From: Actinomycetes bacterium
Lineage (GTDB): Bacteria; Actinomycetota; Acidimicrobiia; Acidimicrobiales; Palsa-688
Assembly: GCA_021808665.1 (NCBI GenBank)
Contig: JAKBBA010000029.1
Span: forward strand, 1 to 43,411
Length of the DNA stretch: 43,411 nucleotides
Direction of reading: 5' to 3'
Shown: positions 1-8,388 of the stretch, piece after piece
Numbering within the stretch: position 1 is the stretch's first letter
Layout of the letters: every line of letters starts with the position of its first letter
Notes under the pieces: generated by a model
The model's input: the letters and a program-made list of their open reading frames with translations, nothing else
Told to the model about the DNA's origin: nothing
The model's database searches: none
Translations under genes and position numbers: made by a program

Positions 1-924
1 CGGACAGGCAACACCGTAGCGGTCGGCTTCGCAGCCGCCCTGTTTGGAGCTTCCCTCGGCGTGCCGCTGCTTGGCGTAGTGTCGTCCTCCCTGCTCGTAC
101 CTTTCAAGGGCTTGCACCTGAGCTCGTTTACGCTCTCCAACTACAAGGGTCTCCTCGGGGTGTCAGGTCTGAGCGGACCGATCCGCTTCTCCGCGGAGAT
201 AGGCCTAGTCTGCGGGCTGGCGACTGTGACGCTTGGGGCTGTGCTCGCCCGCACCATGGCATCGTCGCGCAAAGGGCTCGCTGGGAAGGTCCTCGACATG
301 GCGTTGCTAGTCGCAGTCGCCCTGCCTGGCGTGGTCTTTGCCGCAGGCTATATTTTCGCCTACAACCTTCCGTTCCTTGCGCACGCCGGGATAGACCTCT
401 ACGGCACAGTCCCCCTATTGGGAATGGCTTACGTGGCCAACTCCATACCGCAGTCCTCGCGGATAATGCTTGGCCCGTTCTCGCAGATCCACGACTCGCT
501 TCTACACGCAGCCCGGGTCCATGGAGCGGGCTGGGCGCGCTCTTGGAGGAGCGGGGTCCTCCCGCTTTTAGCTCGCCCGCTCCTTTGGGCTGGCCTCCTC
601 GCCTTCTCCGGTCTGTTCCTAGAGCTGCCGATATCCGAGCTTCTCGCACCGCCAGGGGTCATACCTGTCTCCGTGGCCATCCTGTCGGTACTCGGAAAGG
701 CGAACATCGGCCAAGGGACGGCCCTGTCAGTCGTAGCGGTTGCTTTCACGCTCGGTGTGGTAGGTGTCTGTCTCGGGCTCTTCCGTCTAATAGCGCCCCC
801 CGGATGGCGCCACTGGCAGCGGCCGGCCCCGTCGAGAGAACCCTCAGTAGAAAGTGACGCCCCGACCGCGGCGACACCCCGAAGCGAGAGCGCCAGCCGG
901 TCGGACCTCGTCGGTGTGTCGTGA
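1..924 (+). CDS. ABC transporter permease, iron(III)/FbpB type (5' partial)
   Basis: The reading frame is open from base 1, so the true start lies upstream and only the C-terminal ~307 residues are visible. They contain several hydrophobic segments and, in the 510-590 region, the cytoplasmic coupling loop of binding-protein-dependent permeases (a degenerate EAA loop: AARVHGAGW followed by a run ending in LPLL). The arrangement resembles the second half of two-domain FbpB/SfuB-like ferric permeases that move Fe3+ delivered by a periplasmic-type binding protein. The stop codon overlaps the ATG of the ATPase gene (TGATG at 922-926), so the two are translationally coupled. The C-terminal tail (~35 residues, Ser/Ala/Pro-rich) is not part of the membrane domain. 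The binding protein is not in the window; thiamine, spermidine or phosphonate substrates cannot be excluded. Confidence 0.82.
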   Translation, partial: RTGNTVAVGFAAALFGASLGVPLLGVVSSSLLVPFKGLHLSSFTLSNYKGLLGVSGLSGPIRFSAEIGLVCGLATVTLGAVLARTMASSRKGLAGKVLDMALLVAVALPGVVFAAGYIFAYNLPFLAHAGIDLYGTVPLLGMAYVANSIPQSSRIMLGPFSQIHDSLLHAARVHGAGWARSWRSGVLPLLARPLLWAGLLAFSGLFLELPISELLAPPGVIPVSVAILSVLGKANIGQGTALSVVAVAFTLGVVGVCLGLFRLIAPPGWRHWQRPAPSREPSVESDAPTAATPRSESASRSDLVGVS

Positions 925-2153
925 TGAAAACATGGGCGCAACAGCCAACCGTTTCGAGCTTGGGTCGTCGGGAGGATAGCTTGTCGGCCGTCGAGGTAGC
1001 GGATCTCACCAAGGCATTTGGCTCCAAGATTGCAGTCGACAATGTCAGCCTTGATGTGGCGCCAGGCCAGTTCGTGGTGTTGCTCGGCCCGTCAGGAAGC
1101 GGCAAGACCACCCTATTGCGCTGTATAGCCGGGATCGAACGGCCGACCTCCGGTCGACTCGGCATCGGTGGGGTCGAGATGGACGGCCCAGGCACACACC
1201 TTCCGCCCGAGAAACGGGATCTGGCTATGGTCTTCCAAGACTACGCTTTGTGGCCACACATGACAGCAGAGCAGAACGTGTCGTTCGCTCTTCGCCGGCG
1301 TCGCTACAACACCGACGAGCGGCGGAGCCGTTCCCTGCTAGCTCTTGCACAGGTTGGGCTGGCCGGCTTGGAGGGTCGCTACCCCGGACAGTTGTCGGGG
1401 GGAGAGCAGCAGCGCGTCGCCCTGGCACGAGCCTTAGTCGCCGAGCCCAGCCTCCTTCTCTTCGACGAACCGCTCTCCAACCTGGACGCCGACCGTCGGG
1501 AACAACTTAGGGTTGACATCGGGGCCATGGTACGCCGTCTTGGAGCGGCCGCCGTCTATATCACCCACGATCAGGCAGAGGCGTTCGCACTGGCAGACGT
1601 TGTCGGCGTGCTCGATCGGGGCAGGCTGGTGCAGCTCGCCGCTCCTGAGACCGTCTATCGAGACCCCGCCAGCGAGTTCGTGGCCCGCTTCACCGGCCTC
1701 GCAGGCGAGCTCGAAGGAGTAGCGGGCGGCTTCGACGGATCGCATCTGACCGTCGACGTCTCCGGACATGAGATCTACGGCAGACCGATGCTCGGCGAAC
1801 CACCCGAGCGGGGTACACCTGTACGTGTCCTGATCCGCCCTACGGCTGCACACTTCGGAGGGCCAGACAGTCCACAGCCGCGGAGCCGCAATGTGGCTCC
1901 CGGGTTGTCGCTGTCGAACGGCTCAGCAAACGGCTCAAGCCCTCCGAGAGCGACTCTAGACGCCGTCGCGCTCGACAGCGCCTTTCGCGGCTGGGGCTAC
2001 GACCACGTCATAGAGCTATCCGGCGGGCGCCGCCTGAGTGGGATCCCCCACTCGCAGCGGTTGAGATTCGAATCGAGAGCCCAGATCGTACTTTCCGCTG
2101 ACGGATGCCTGGTGTTCCCAACGTATCAGCCGCCGCGGCGGACAGGCTTGTAA
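924..2153 (+). CDS. ABC transporter ATP-binding protein, FbpC/PotA type
   Basis: Nucleotide-binding subunit that powers the upstream permease. All ATPase motifs are intact: Walker A GPSGSGKT at residues 55-62, Q-loop VFQDYALWPHM, signature LSGGEQQR starting at 157, Walker B LLLFDEP with Asp181 and Glu182, and the switch histidine in ITHDQAEAFALAD. The C-terminal ~160 residues form a regulatory TOBE-like domain typical of the CUT1/FbpC/PotA group. I prefer the ATG at 924, which overlaps the permease stop, over the GTG one codon earlier. The N-terminal ~20 residues before the domain are extra. Ferric iron is the best substrate guess because of the permease type and the ExxE membrane protein that follows, but no residue specifies iron. 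Confidence 0.88.
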   Translation: MKTWAQQPTVSSLGRREDSLSAVEVADLTKAFGSKIAVDNVSLDVAPGQFVVLLGPSGSGKTTLLRCIAGIERPTSGRLGIGGVEMDGPGTHLPPEKRDLAMVFQDYALWPHMTAEQNVSFALRRRRYNTDERRSRSLLALAQVGLAGLEGRYPGQLSGGEQQRVALARALVAEPSLLLFDEPLSNLDADRREQLRVDIGAMVRRLGAAAVYITHDQAEAFALADVVGVLDRGRLVQLAAPETVYRDPASEFVARFTGLAGELEGVAGGFDGSHLTVDVSGHEIYGRPMLGEPPERGTPVRVLIRPTAAHFGGPDSPQPRSRNVAPGLSLSNGSANGSSPPRATLDAVALDSAFRGWGYDHVIELSGGRRLSGIPHSQRLRFESRAQIVLSADGCLVFPTYQPPRRTGL

Positions 2154-2180
2154 GATACAGAAGAGAATGGGATCTCAGCC

Positions 2181-2966
2181 ATGAACGCGGGAGCGCTGTT
2201 TCTCGCCGTCTTTCTTGCGTGTGCCGTCGAAGCGGTAGAGGCTACGACTATCGTGCTTGCTGCCGGGACAGCTCGAGACTGGCGCTCAGCACTCATCGGG
2301 GTGGGCGCCGGTCTAACAGTCCTCGCCGTAGTCGTGGCCGTTCTTGGACCTGCCCTGACAGCCATACCGCTACGGGACCTGAGGTTGTTCGTCGGCGCTT
2401 TGCTCCTCGTCTTCGGCCTTCAGTGGCTTCGTAAAGCGGTGCTTCGGGCGAGCGGGCGCAAGGCCCTCCACGACGAGGATAGGATCTTTCGTGAGCAGCT
2501 GGCGGCTGCAAGGGCGGCAGACTCGAAAGGGGTCGGCGTCGTAGCGGACTGGTACGCGTTCACGTTGTCCTTCAAAGGGGTCGTACTCGAAGGTCTCGAA
2601 GTGGCGTTCATCGTATTGACCTTCGGGTCGAACCAACACGATGTTTCGCTCGCCGCTGTTGCTGCTGTCGCCGCGGTGGTAGTAGTGGTGGCTGTCGGAG
2701 TAGTGGTTCGCGCCCCACTCGCCCGAGTGCCAGAGAACACGATGAAATTCGTGGTGGGAGTGATGCTCATCTCGTTCGGGACATTCTGGGGAACCGAAGG
2801 GGCGGGCGCCCACTGGCCCGGATCCGACGCCGCCCTACTGGTCTTGGTCCCAGCAGTCGCAGCTTTCGGGTTGGCCCTGGCTGCTGTAGTGAAGCCGCGC
2901 GCTAACACCAAGACGGCCTCAGGGAATAGAGCCTCAACATCGAGAGGCGCTGGAACCCCCGTATGA
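2181..2966 (+). CDS. Polytopic membrane protein with paired ExxE motifs (COG4280-like), possible metal transporter
   Basis: A 261-residue protein with about six to seven hydrophobic helices. The first helix carries VEAVEATT and a helix in the second half carries LEGLEVAF, so each half begins with a membrane-embedded E-x-x-E. That recalls the glutamate pairs of Ftr1-type iron permeases (REXXE) and of TMEM165/GDT1-like cation transporters, although the sequence is not clearly a member of either; it looks like the uncharacterised COG4280 group. Between the halves is a charged cytoplasmic stretch around residues 90-130. It begins 27 nt after the ABC ATPase stop on the same strand and its own stop overlaps the next small gene (ATGA), so it probably belongs to the same transcript. 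Function in iron or manganese movement is inference. Confidence 0.7.
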   Translation: MNAGALFLAVFLACAVEAVEATTIVLAAGTARDWRSALIGVGAGLTVLAVVVAVLGPALTAIPLRDLRLFVGALLLVFGLQWLRKAVLRASGRKALHDEDRIFREQLAAARAADSKGVGVVADWYAFTLSFKGVVLEGLEVAFIVLTFGSNQHDVSLAAVAAVAAVVVVVAVGVVVRAPLARVPENTMKFVVGVMLISFGTFWGTEGAGAHWPGSDAALLVLVPAVAAFGLALAAVVKPRANTKTASGNRASTSRGAGTPV

Positions 2967-3163
2967 AGCACTTCAAAAGCTTTCTTGCGTTCTGGTATGA
3001 CTTCATTATCGGAGACGACTGGACTGTCGCCTTCGGCGTAGCCGTGGCGCTGGCTGTAACCTACGCTGTTGCCCGTACGAATGTAAGTGCTTGGTGGATC
3101 GTTCCGTCTGCAGTAGCGGTCCTTTTCCCATGGAGCCTTTGGCGGGCAGTCCGCAAGAGTTAG
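2963..3163 (+). CDS. Small two-helix membrane protein, unknown function
   Basis: A 66-residue protein whose ATG overlaps the stop of the preceding membrane protein (ATGA at 2963-2966), a strong sign that it is translated. It has a hydrophilic, aromatic-rich N-terminus (KSFLAFWYDFIIGDDW), two predicted membrane segments at about 21-36 and 42-56, and a basic C-terminus (RAVRKS) that should stay inside the cell. I do not recognise a family. Position and coupling suggest an accessory subunit of the ExxE membrane protein or of the ABC importer. A stem-loop follows the stop codon immediately. Confidence 0.62.
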   Translation: MKHFKSFLAFWYDFIIGDDWTVAFGVAVALAVTYAVARTNVSAWWIVPSAVAVLFPWSLWRAVRKS

Positions 3164-3212
3164 CTGCCTCGGACCGGACGCGTCAGCCGGTCCTTTCGGG
3201 TCTAGGAGGCAG
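3164..3212. terminator. Nested inverted repeat between convergent genes
   Basis: Two perfect nested inverted repeats start one base after the small membrane protein stop: outer arms CTGCCTC (3164-3170) and GAGGCAG (3206-3212), inner arms GGACCGG (3171-3177) and CCGGTCC (3187-3193). It sits exactly between two convergent genes, so it probably terminates both. There is no clear T-tract. Confidence 0.6.
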
Positions 3213-3214
3213 TC

Positions 3215-3778
3215 TCAGACTGCCGGTACGGACGTCACGAGGGTCTGGCGAATAAGCGGCTCGAAGTGTTCGAGTGGCTCGCTGGAGTAGTCGATGTCGA
3301 AGGCAACTTGGTCGTACTTAGCGCAGAACTCGGCGGTGTAATCGAAGAATTCGCTGTCCCGGAATTGCTCTCGTGCGTTGCGATCGAGACCTATGTGATG
3401 CCAAAAGTAGTAGCCTTGGAAGATACCATGATGCGCGACCATCCAGTGGTTGGCCTCCGACACGAATGGTTTCAGGATGTCAGCGGCGATAGACGGGTGG
3501 TTGAAAGGTGACAGAGTGTCACCTATGTCGTGCAGCAGGGCGCACAAGACGTACTCTTCGTCCCTGCCATCTCTCTCGGCCCGGGTCGCAGTCTGAAGCG
3601 AGTGCTCCAGGCGATCCACGGGGAAACCACCGTGATCGCTCTCAAGTTCGCGCAGGAGACGAATAACCCGTTCAGGAACCAGGCTCTGCGTGATATCCAG
3701 CCTGGGCGCTATCTTGGCCCAGTCCTCCCGCGTGGACTCTTCGAAACTCGAGAACTTTGCCCTCTGCAGGATGCCCAT
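3215..3778 (-). CDS. HD-domain metalloenzyme (PhnZ/HD-phosphohydrolase-like)
   Basis: A 187-residue protein with metal-binding HD-superfamily residues: His59 in LEHSLQTA, the His83-Asp84 pair in LLHDIGD, histidines at 94 and 116-117 (AHHG), and a late Asp in KYDQVAFD. The 24-residue spacing between the first His and the HD pair equals that in PhnZ, the mixed-valent diiron HD oxygenase of phosphonate catabolism, so a diiron oxygenase and a hydrolase are both possible. No phosphonate genes are nearby. The frame extends 33 residues further upstream, but the Met at 3778 begins a typical N-terminus (TREDW motif soon after), so I chose it. It is convergent with the iron-transport block and divergent from the SGNH hydrolase. 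Confidence 0.75.
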   Translation of the reverse strand: MGILQRAKFSSFEESTREDWAKIAPRLDITQSLVPERVIRLLRELESDHGGFPVDRLEHSLQTATRAERDGRDEEYVLCALLHDIGDTLSPFNHPSIAADILKPFVSEANHWMVAHHGIFQGYYFWHHIGLDRNAREQFRDSEFFDYTAEFCAKYDQVAFDIDYSSEPLEHFEPLIRQTLVTSVPAV

Positions 3779-3971
3779 CCTATTATCGTAGCCTCTTGGA
3801 CCCCTCGCGGCCTTTCCAGTGTGACTTTCGCGCCAGGGGAACTTCGATAGGATCGAAAAGGTGATTTCAGCCTTCACGACGGGCGCTTCAGGCGATCTTG
3901 GAACATTCGAAGTACTCTTCTGATTTGGCCGAGTCAGCGCTAGCGCGCAAAGCGACGAAAGTCAGACGGAA

Positions 3972-5462
3972 GTGACTCACTACCTACCGGGGGGAGGAGT
4001 GCCGCTTCCAGGCGGCGGGCGGCGGCGTATCTTCTCTTCGAGACGGTCCCGCAACTGGCCGCTAATGGGACTTCTCGCCGTTGTCACAGCGGCGGTGATC
4101 GTGGCAGCAACCGTACTGTCAGGCGGATCTACCACAGCGAACAAGCAGGCCTACACCGCTCCCATCCAGTCCGACCCGACGTCGCTTCCATCTATCGCCA
4201 GTACGACGACCACGAAGACCACGACGACCACGACGACCCCCCAACCGGTGTGGCGAGTCGCATGGGGGTCCCCGATGGCATGGGGTTACGGCGTCGCCTC
4301 CAATGCCACGGTCCGCGACCTGGTGACGGTCGCCCTCGGGGGCCAAGCCGTTAAATTCAGGGTTTCCAATCTCTGGGGCACCCAGCCGTTGGTGATCGGG
4401 GCCGCCACCGTGGCGCAGTCCGCCGGGGGCTCCGCCACGGTTCCGGGTAGCAGCCATACCGTGACCTTCGATGGCGCTCCCAGCGTGACCATACCCCCAG
4501 GCCAGGCGATGTATACCGACCAGGTCCAGATGTCCGTCACTCAGAACGAAACCTTGGCGATTAGCCTCTGGGTGCAGAGCACCACCACCGTTAGCTTGCA
4601 CTGGTGTTGCACCACGAGCCCCATTCGCGGCTACTTCACGGCGAACGGACGAGGCAACGTGACCGGCTCGGCGAACCTACTTGGGATCGGATACCAAAGC
4701 ACGCAGATCAGGTTCGTGGACTCAGTCGACGTGCTCGAGACCACCGGCCAGCCAAGCATCGTCGTCGTTGGAGACTCGATCACCGACGGCTATAACAGCA
4801 CCTTGAGATGGACTCACGTTCTACAGGAACGCATCGACTCGCTTCCCGCCAGCGAGCAGCGTGCTGTTATCAACGAAGGTATCAGTGCCAACGCTCTCCT
4901 GCCTCCGAGCTCGACAGCTCCGACCGACGACACCAAGAGCGGTGGGCTGCCCGGACTAACGCGCTTGGCGGCTGACGCCCTCCAACAGCCCGGCGTCGGC
5001 GAAGTCGTGCTGTTTCTTGGGACGAACGACCTGTGGTTCGGTTCCAACGCTTCCGAACTGATCGCCGGTTACCAGCAGGCCATCGCGCAAGCTCACGCGG
5101 CCGGGATAAGGATCGTGGGAGTCACCCTGCTGCCGCGCAGCACAGACAAGGACGAGTATTGGAGCCCCGCTGACCAGGAAAACCTAGTAGCAGTGGACAA
5201 CTGGATCCGAACATCGGGTGCTTTCGACGGAGTCCTAAACATGGCCCCTGTGATGGCCGACGTCTACAACGGCCAGTGCAACCCGGCCGCATTGTTCCCC
5301 CCCTACGACTCCGGTGATCACCTTCATCCCAGCCCCGCCGGCCAGACAGCGTTTGCGGATGCTATCGACACTGCAACGCTCCAACTGCCCTCTCTACCCC
5401 AGGTTCCCCCCCTCGTCAGCGTCACCCCGACGCCTGGATGTAACGCCTCCAGCGCCCCCTAA
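3972..5462 (+). CDS. Membrane-anchored or secreted SGNH/GDSL-family hydrolase
   Basis: A 496-residue exported esterase-like protein. An Arg-rich N-terminus is followed by a hydrophobic signal/anchor segment at about 34-52 and a Thr-rich linker (residues ~77-90), then an N-terminal beta-rich region of about 150 residues and an SGNH domain. Catalytic blocks are visible: GDSITDG with nucleophile Ser269, GTNDLW (block III, Asn), and DHLHP with Asp449 and His452 (block V). This architecture matches actinobacterial secreted GDSL lipases/esterases that deacylate polysaccharides, lipids or simple esters; the substrate cannot be read. The start is a GTG at 3972 without a strong ribosome-binding site. 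An intergenic stretch of about 190 nt separates it from the divergent HD gene. Confidence 0.82.
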   Translation: MTHYLPGGGVPLPGGGRRRIFSSRRSRNWPLMGLLAVVTAAVIVAATVLSGGSTTANKQAYTAPIQSDPTSLPSIASTTTTKTTTTTTTPQPVWRVAWGSPMAWGYGVASNATVRDLVTVALGGQAVKFRVSNLWGTQPLVIGAATVAQSAGGSATVPGSSHTVTFDGAPSVTIPPGQAMYTDQVQMSVTQNETLAISLWVQSTTTVSLHWCCTTSPIRGYFTANGRGNVTGSANLLGIGYQSTQIRFVDSVDVLETTGQPSIVVVGDSITDGYNSTLRWTHVLQERIDSLPASEQRAVINEGISANALLPPSSTAPTDDTKSGGLPGLTRLAADALQQPGVGEVVLFLGTNDLWFGSNASELIAGYQQAIAQAHAAGIRIVGVTLLPRSTDKDEYWSPADQENLVAVDNWIRTSGAFDGVLNMAPVMADVYNGQCNPAALFPPYDSGDHLHPSPAGQTAFADAIDTATLQLPSLPQVPPLVSVTPTPGCNASSAP

Positions 5463-5507
5463 CACCAGCTTGCCATCCGCTACGGGCGCCTCCCTCGAAT
5501 ACGTCGC

Positions 5508-6293
5508 ATGAGGTTCGCCATCCAAGACAGCAAGCGCCTGGCTGATCGCTTGCGCTGGGACGACCTCGACCTGGGTGATTTCGAGCACAGCCCCCTTGAC
5601 CAAGATGCGCTTCGATGCCTGCGCTACATGCACGACGTCGAGTTCCACACTGCGTGCTACCTGCGGGACCTTCTCGTCAGTCCCGCCCACGCCGACCCCG
5701 ATCTGACTTCCTTCTTGTCCATATGGGCGTTCGAGGAACTGTGGCACGGGGAGGCGATCGCTGCGGTGCTCGCCGCGCACGGGGAAAGCTCCGGAGGGCC
5801 GCGGATCCACGCCATGCGACAGAGCTTGGGAGCGGCCGACCGGATCAGACCTCTAGTAATGCTGGGTGGATCCTGGTTGGCGGGTGGGAACCTTCTGGCC
5901 CTTCAGATGGCATGGGGAGCCATAAACGAGATGACCACCCAAGCCGGCTACGCCCTCCTCGGGGCGAAGGCAGCTCACCCGTTGCTGTCGGCACTGTTGA
6001 AGCGCATCATGGTTCAAGAGGGACGTCACATGGATTTCTACTCGTCCCAAGCCGACATGCGCCTAGCCAATAGCGTCTCGGCACGTCGCCTTACCAGGAG
6101 CGCCCTCCGCTGGCTGTGGTCACCCGTTGGGTCGAAGGTGATGCCATCCGGTGAAACAGAGTTCCTGGTGAGATATCTCTTCAGCGACCTACAGGGGATC
6201 AAAGCCACTCGCCGGATCGACCGCCGGATCGACCGGCTTCCCGGACTCGGCGGCATGAACTTAACTCGGCGCTGGTTCGAGCGCTTTCCTTAA
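5508..6293 (+). CDS. Ferritin-like diiron-fold protein
   Basis: A 261-residue helical protein with the paired metal motifs of the ferritin-like superfamily: Glu in HDVEFHTACY, E-E-L-W-H in the next helix, Glu in INEMTTQ, and E-G-R-H in the fourth helix, i.e. the E, ExxH, E, ExxH pattern of diiron carboxylate enzymes. It lacks a signal peptide. The length and motif spacing are closest to acyl-ACP-desaturase-like or oxygenase-like members rather than iron-storage ferritins, but I cannot assign a substrate. The C-terminal ~70 residues are basic (RRIDRRIDRL). It starts 45 nt after the SGNH hydrolase and may be co-transcribed with it. Confidence 0.72.
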   Translation: MRFAIQDSKRLADRLRWDDLDLGDFEHSPLDQDALRCLRYMHDVEFHTACYLRDLLVSPAHADPDLTSFLSIWAFEELWHGEAIAAVLAAHGESSGGPRIHAMRQSLGAADRIRPLVMLGGSWLAGGNLLALQMAWGAINEMTTQAGYALLGAKAAHPLLSALLKRIMVQEGRHMDFYSSQADMRLANSVSARRLTRSALRWLWSPVGSKVMPSGETEFLVRYLFSDLQGIKATRRIDRRIDRLPGLGGMNLTRRWFERFP

Positions 6294-6391
6294 GGGAGTA
6301 TTTTTCCGTTTCCTCCGCTGCTGAGCGGCGCCCTCTGCGTAAGTCGTGCCGGGTCTTCAAGTCGAGACTCGCTTCTGCCGACTGATGTTCA

Positions 6392-8344
6392 GTGTCAAGG
6401 ACAGACCAAGCGTCAGGTCGCAAGCCCTGGCCCGGCGAAAGACGTGGCCAGTCGGTCACCAGCCGTCCGCTACGCAAATCGGTCAAAGTCCGTAACACGT
6501 GGTTTCCCAAGACGCGTTCGTGGTTCGCTCTTGGTGCTCCAATCGAGCTGCTCAGCCCGCTTTCGGTCATCCGAGTCGTCCTCGTGTTCGCATCGGTCGT
6601 TCTTCCCCCAGCGGCCCTCGTTGCAGGGTACCCGTTCACTCAGCGCTGGATAGTCGCTACCGTAACCGGGGTGTCAGGCTTGACTCTCGTCGCTCTGATG
6701 AGGGCCCGGACTGTCGACCACACAGCTTCCACGCTGCTAACCGGGTGGATCACAGTTTCCGCAGTCTTCGCCGTGTGGGGAGCCCGTCAAGACAGCGGCG
6801 CGATCTGCTTTCTAATAGCTTGGGCTGGTCTAGCAATCTTCGACGCACTCTTCTCTTCGTGGAAGCGCCTGATCGTCGACACCGCCACTCTCGGCGTAGC
6901 TTTGTGGATCGAGCTCGGGAACCACCGGACAGCGATCTCAGAGGTAGCCGTCATCGCCTCGGCGCTCATCGCATACGCCGGGGCCGGCTTGGCTCTTGCC
7001 TTCGCCGCGACAGCGGCCCGACGCCGGGACACGGTGGACACTGACACAGGGTTGCCAAACGGGTACGGTCTCGCCAAGCGGCTGGGAGCGGGACCTCCCC
7101 GCCCGCTGGTCGTGGCGGTCACCAACCTTGCCGGTCTAAGCGACGCCCGGGGAGCCCTAGGCTACGCGGTAGGGAGCGAGCTCCTCCAACGGATCGTCGA
7201 GAACATCGGACAGGTTCTCCCCCCAGACGCGATGATCGGCAGGGTTGACGGCGACGAGATCGTCGTCGTAGAAGTCGTGGGACCGCCAATCGGGCACCGG
7301 GGCCCCTCCCTAGACACCGCCGCCCAGAAGGCCAGCATACTCGTCGACGTCCTCAACAAAGCTCTCGGCGCAAGCCGTTACCTAGTTGGCGGCATCGAGT
7401 TGGCGATCCGTTCCCACACAGGCGTGGCATTCTCTCCTTGGGACGGGGATGACCTGGCAACCCTCATCCGCAAGGCATCACTCAGTGCAAAGAGGGCGAT
7501 GACAGAGAACCAGCCGGTCCACATCTGGGACGGCGACGAGGGAGCCCTGACGGCCGAGGACCTGGCGCTCTTGGCCGAGTTACGCGTCGCGATCAACAGG
7601 GGTGAACTCTCCCTCGCTTATCAGCCCCAGGTGTCCAGCGAAACAGGGGAAATCCTAGCTGTAGAAGCGCTCATGCGCTGGACCGGCACCAAGCACGGGC
7701 CGGTGTCACCAGCCAGGTTCATCCCTCTAGCTGAAAGAACCGGACTGGTAAGTCGGCTCACCGAGTGGGCTCTAGCCGAGGCTCTCGACGCCCAAGTGAG
7801 GTGGCGGAAGCAAGGCATCTGCATACCGGTTGCAGTCAACTTGTCTGCGGCGCTACTCAGCAGGGGTGATCTAGCCAAGTGGATCCTCTCCGAACTGTAC
7901 TCCCGCCAGCTACCTCCAAGCGTACTAACAGTCGAGATAACCGAAACCGCCGAACCGGCGAGCATCTCCCGTGCAGCTGCGCTGCTCAGCCCTCTTCGCC
8001 AACGAGGGGTCAAGATATCCCTCGACGACTTCGGTACCGGTTACACGTCAATGTCGGTGCTGCCGACTTTGCCTCTCGACGAAATCAAGATCGACCAGTC
8101 CTTCGTGGGACGCAGCGGAACATCCCCAGCCGACGATGCGATCGTGCGGAGCATCTCCGACCTGGCCCATAGGTTAGGGTTCGCGGTGGTAGCCGAAGGA
8201 GTCGAAGACCAAGCGTGCGCCGAGCGTCTCCGCCAGCACGGTGTCCAAATCCTTCAGGGCTTCTTCTTCCACCGTCCATTGAGCGAAACGGCTCTGATAG
8301 AGGTGGCCAAGCAGGCCGAGGTGGAGCGAACCCGCAGCGCTTAG
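6392..8344 (+). CDS. Membrane-bound GGDEF-EAL protein, probable c-di-GMP phosphodiesterase
   Basis: A 650-residue protein with about five to six membrane helices (residues ~55-215), then a GGDEF domain and an EAL domain. The GGDEF signature is degenerate (R-V-D-G-D-E-I, residues 284-290), so cyclase activity is doubtful. The EAL domain looks complete: EAL at 425-427 with MRW following, an NLS motif, EITE, DDFGTG at 545-550, KID, AEGVE and a QGFFFHRPLS end. It therefore probably hydrolyses c-di-GMP, perhaps with the GGDEF half sensing GTP. The GTG at 6392 is taken as the start, but several downstream starts in the first 40 residues are possible. It faces the sugar-transport operon tail to tail. 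Confidence 0.85.
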   Translation: MSRTDQASGRKPWPGERRGQSVTSRPLRKSVKVRNTWFPKTRSWFALGAPIELLSPLSVIRVVLVFASVVLPPAALVAGYPFTQRWIVATVTGVSGLTLVALMRARTVDHTASTLLTGWITVSAVFAVWGARQDSGAICFLIAWAGLAIFDALFSSWKRLIVDTATLGVALWIELGNHRTAISEVAVIASALIAYAGAGLALAFAATAARRRDTVDTDTGLPNGYGLAKRLGAGPPRPLVVAVTNLAGLSDARGALGYAVGSELLQRIVENIGQVLPPDAMIGRVDGDEIVVVEVVGPPIGHRGPSLDTAAQKASILVDVLNKALGASRYLVGGIELAIRSHTGVAFSPWDGDDLATLIRKASLSAKRAMTENQPVHIWDGDEGALTAEDLALLAELRVAINRGELSLAYQPQVSSETGEILAVEALMRWTGTKHGPVSPARFIPLAERTGLVSRLTEWALAEALDAQVRWRKQGICIPVAVNLSAALLSRGDLAKWILSELYSRQLPPSVLTVEITETAEPASISRAAALLSPLRQRGVKISLDDFGTGYTSMSVLPTLPLDEIKIDQSFVGRSGTSPADDAIVRSISDLAHRLGFAVVAEGVEDQACAERLRQHGVQILQGFFFHRPLSETALIEVAKQAEVERTRSA

Positions 8345-8349
8345 CCACG

Positions 8350-8377
8350 GCCTGGGCCCCGTCGCGCGGGGTCAGGC
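8350..8377. terminator. Hairpin between convergent genes
   Basis: A GC-rich stem-loop: GCCTG at 8350-8354 pairs with CAGGC at 8373-8377, and CCCCG at 8357-8361 with CGGGG at 8367-8371, around a five-base loop and one bulged base. It lies six bases after the GGDEF-EAL stop and 12 bases before the end of the permease gene on the other strand, so it probably serves both. No T-run is present. Confidence 0.6.
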
Positions 8378-8388
8378 TTCGGCGGCGC

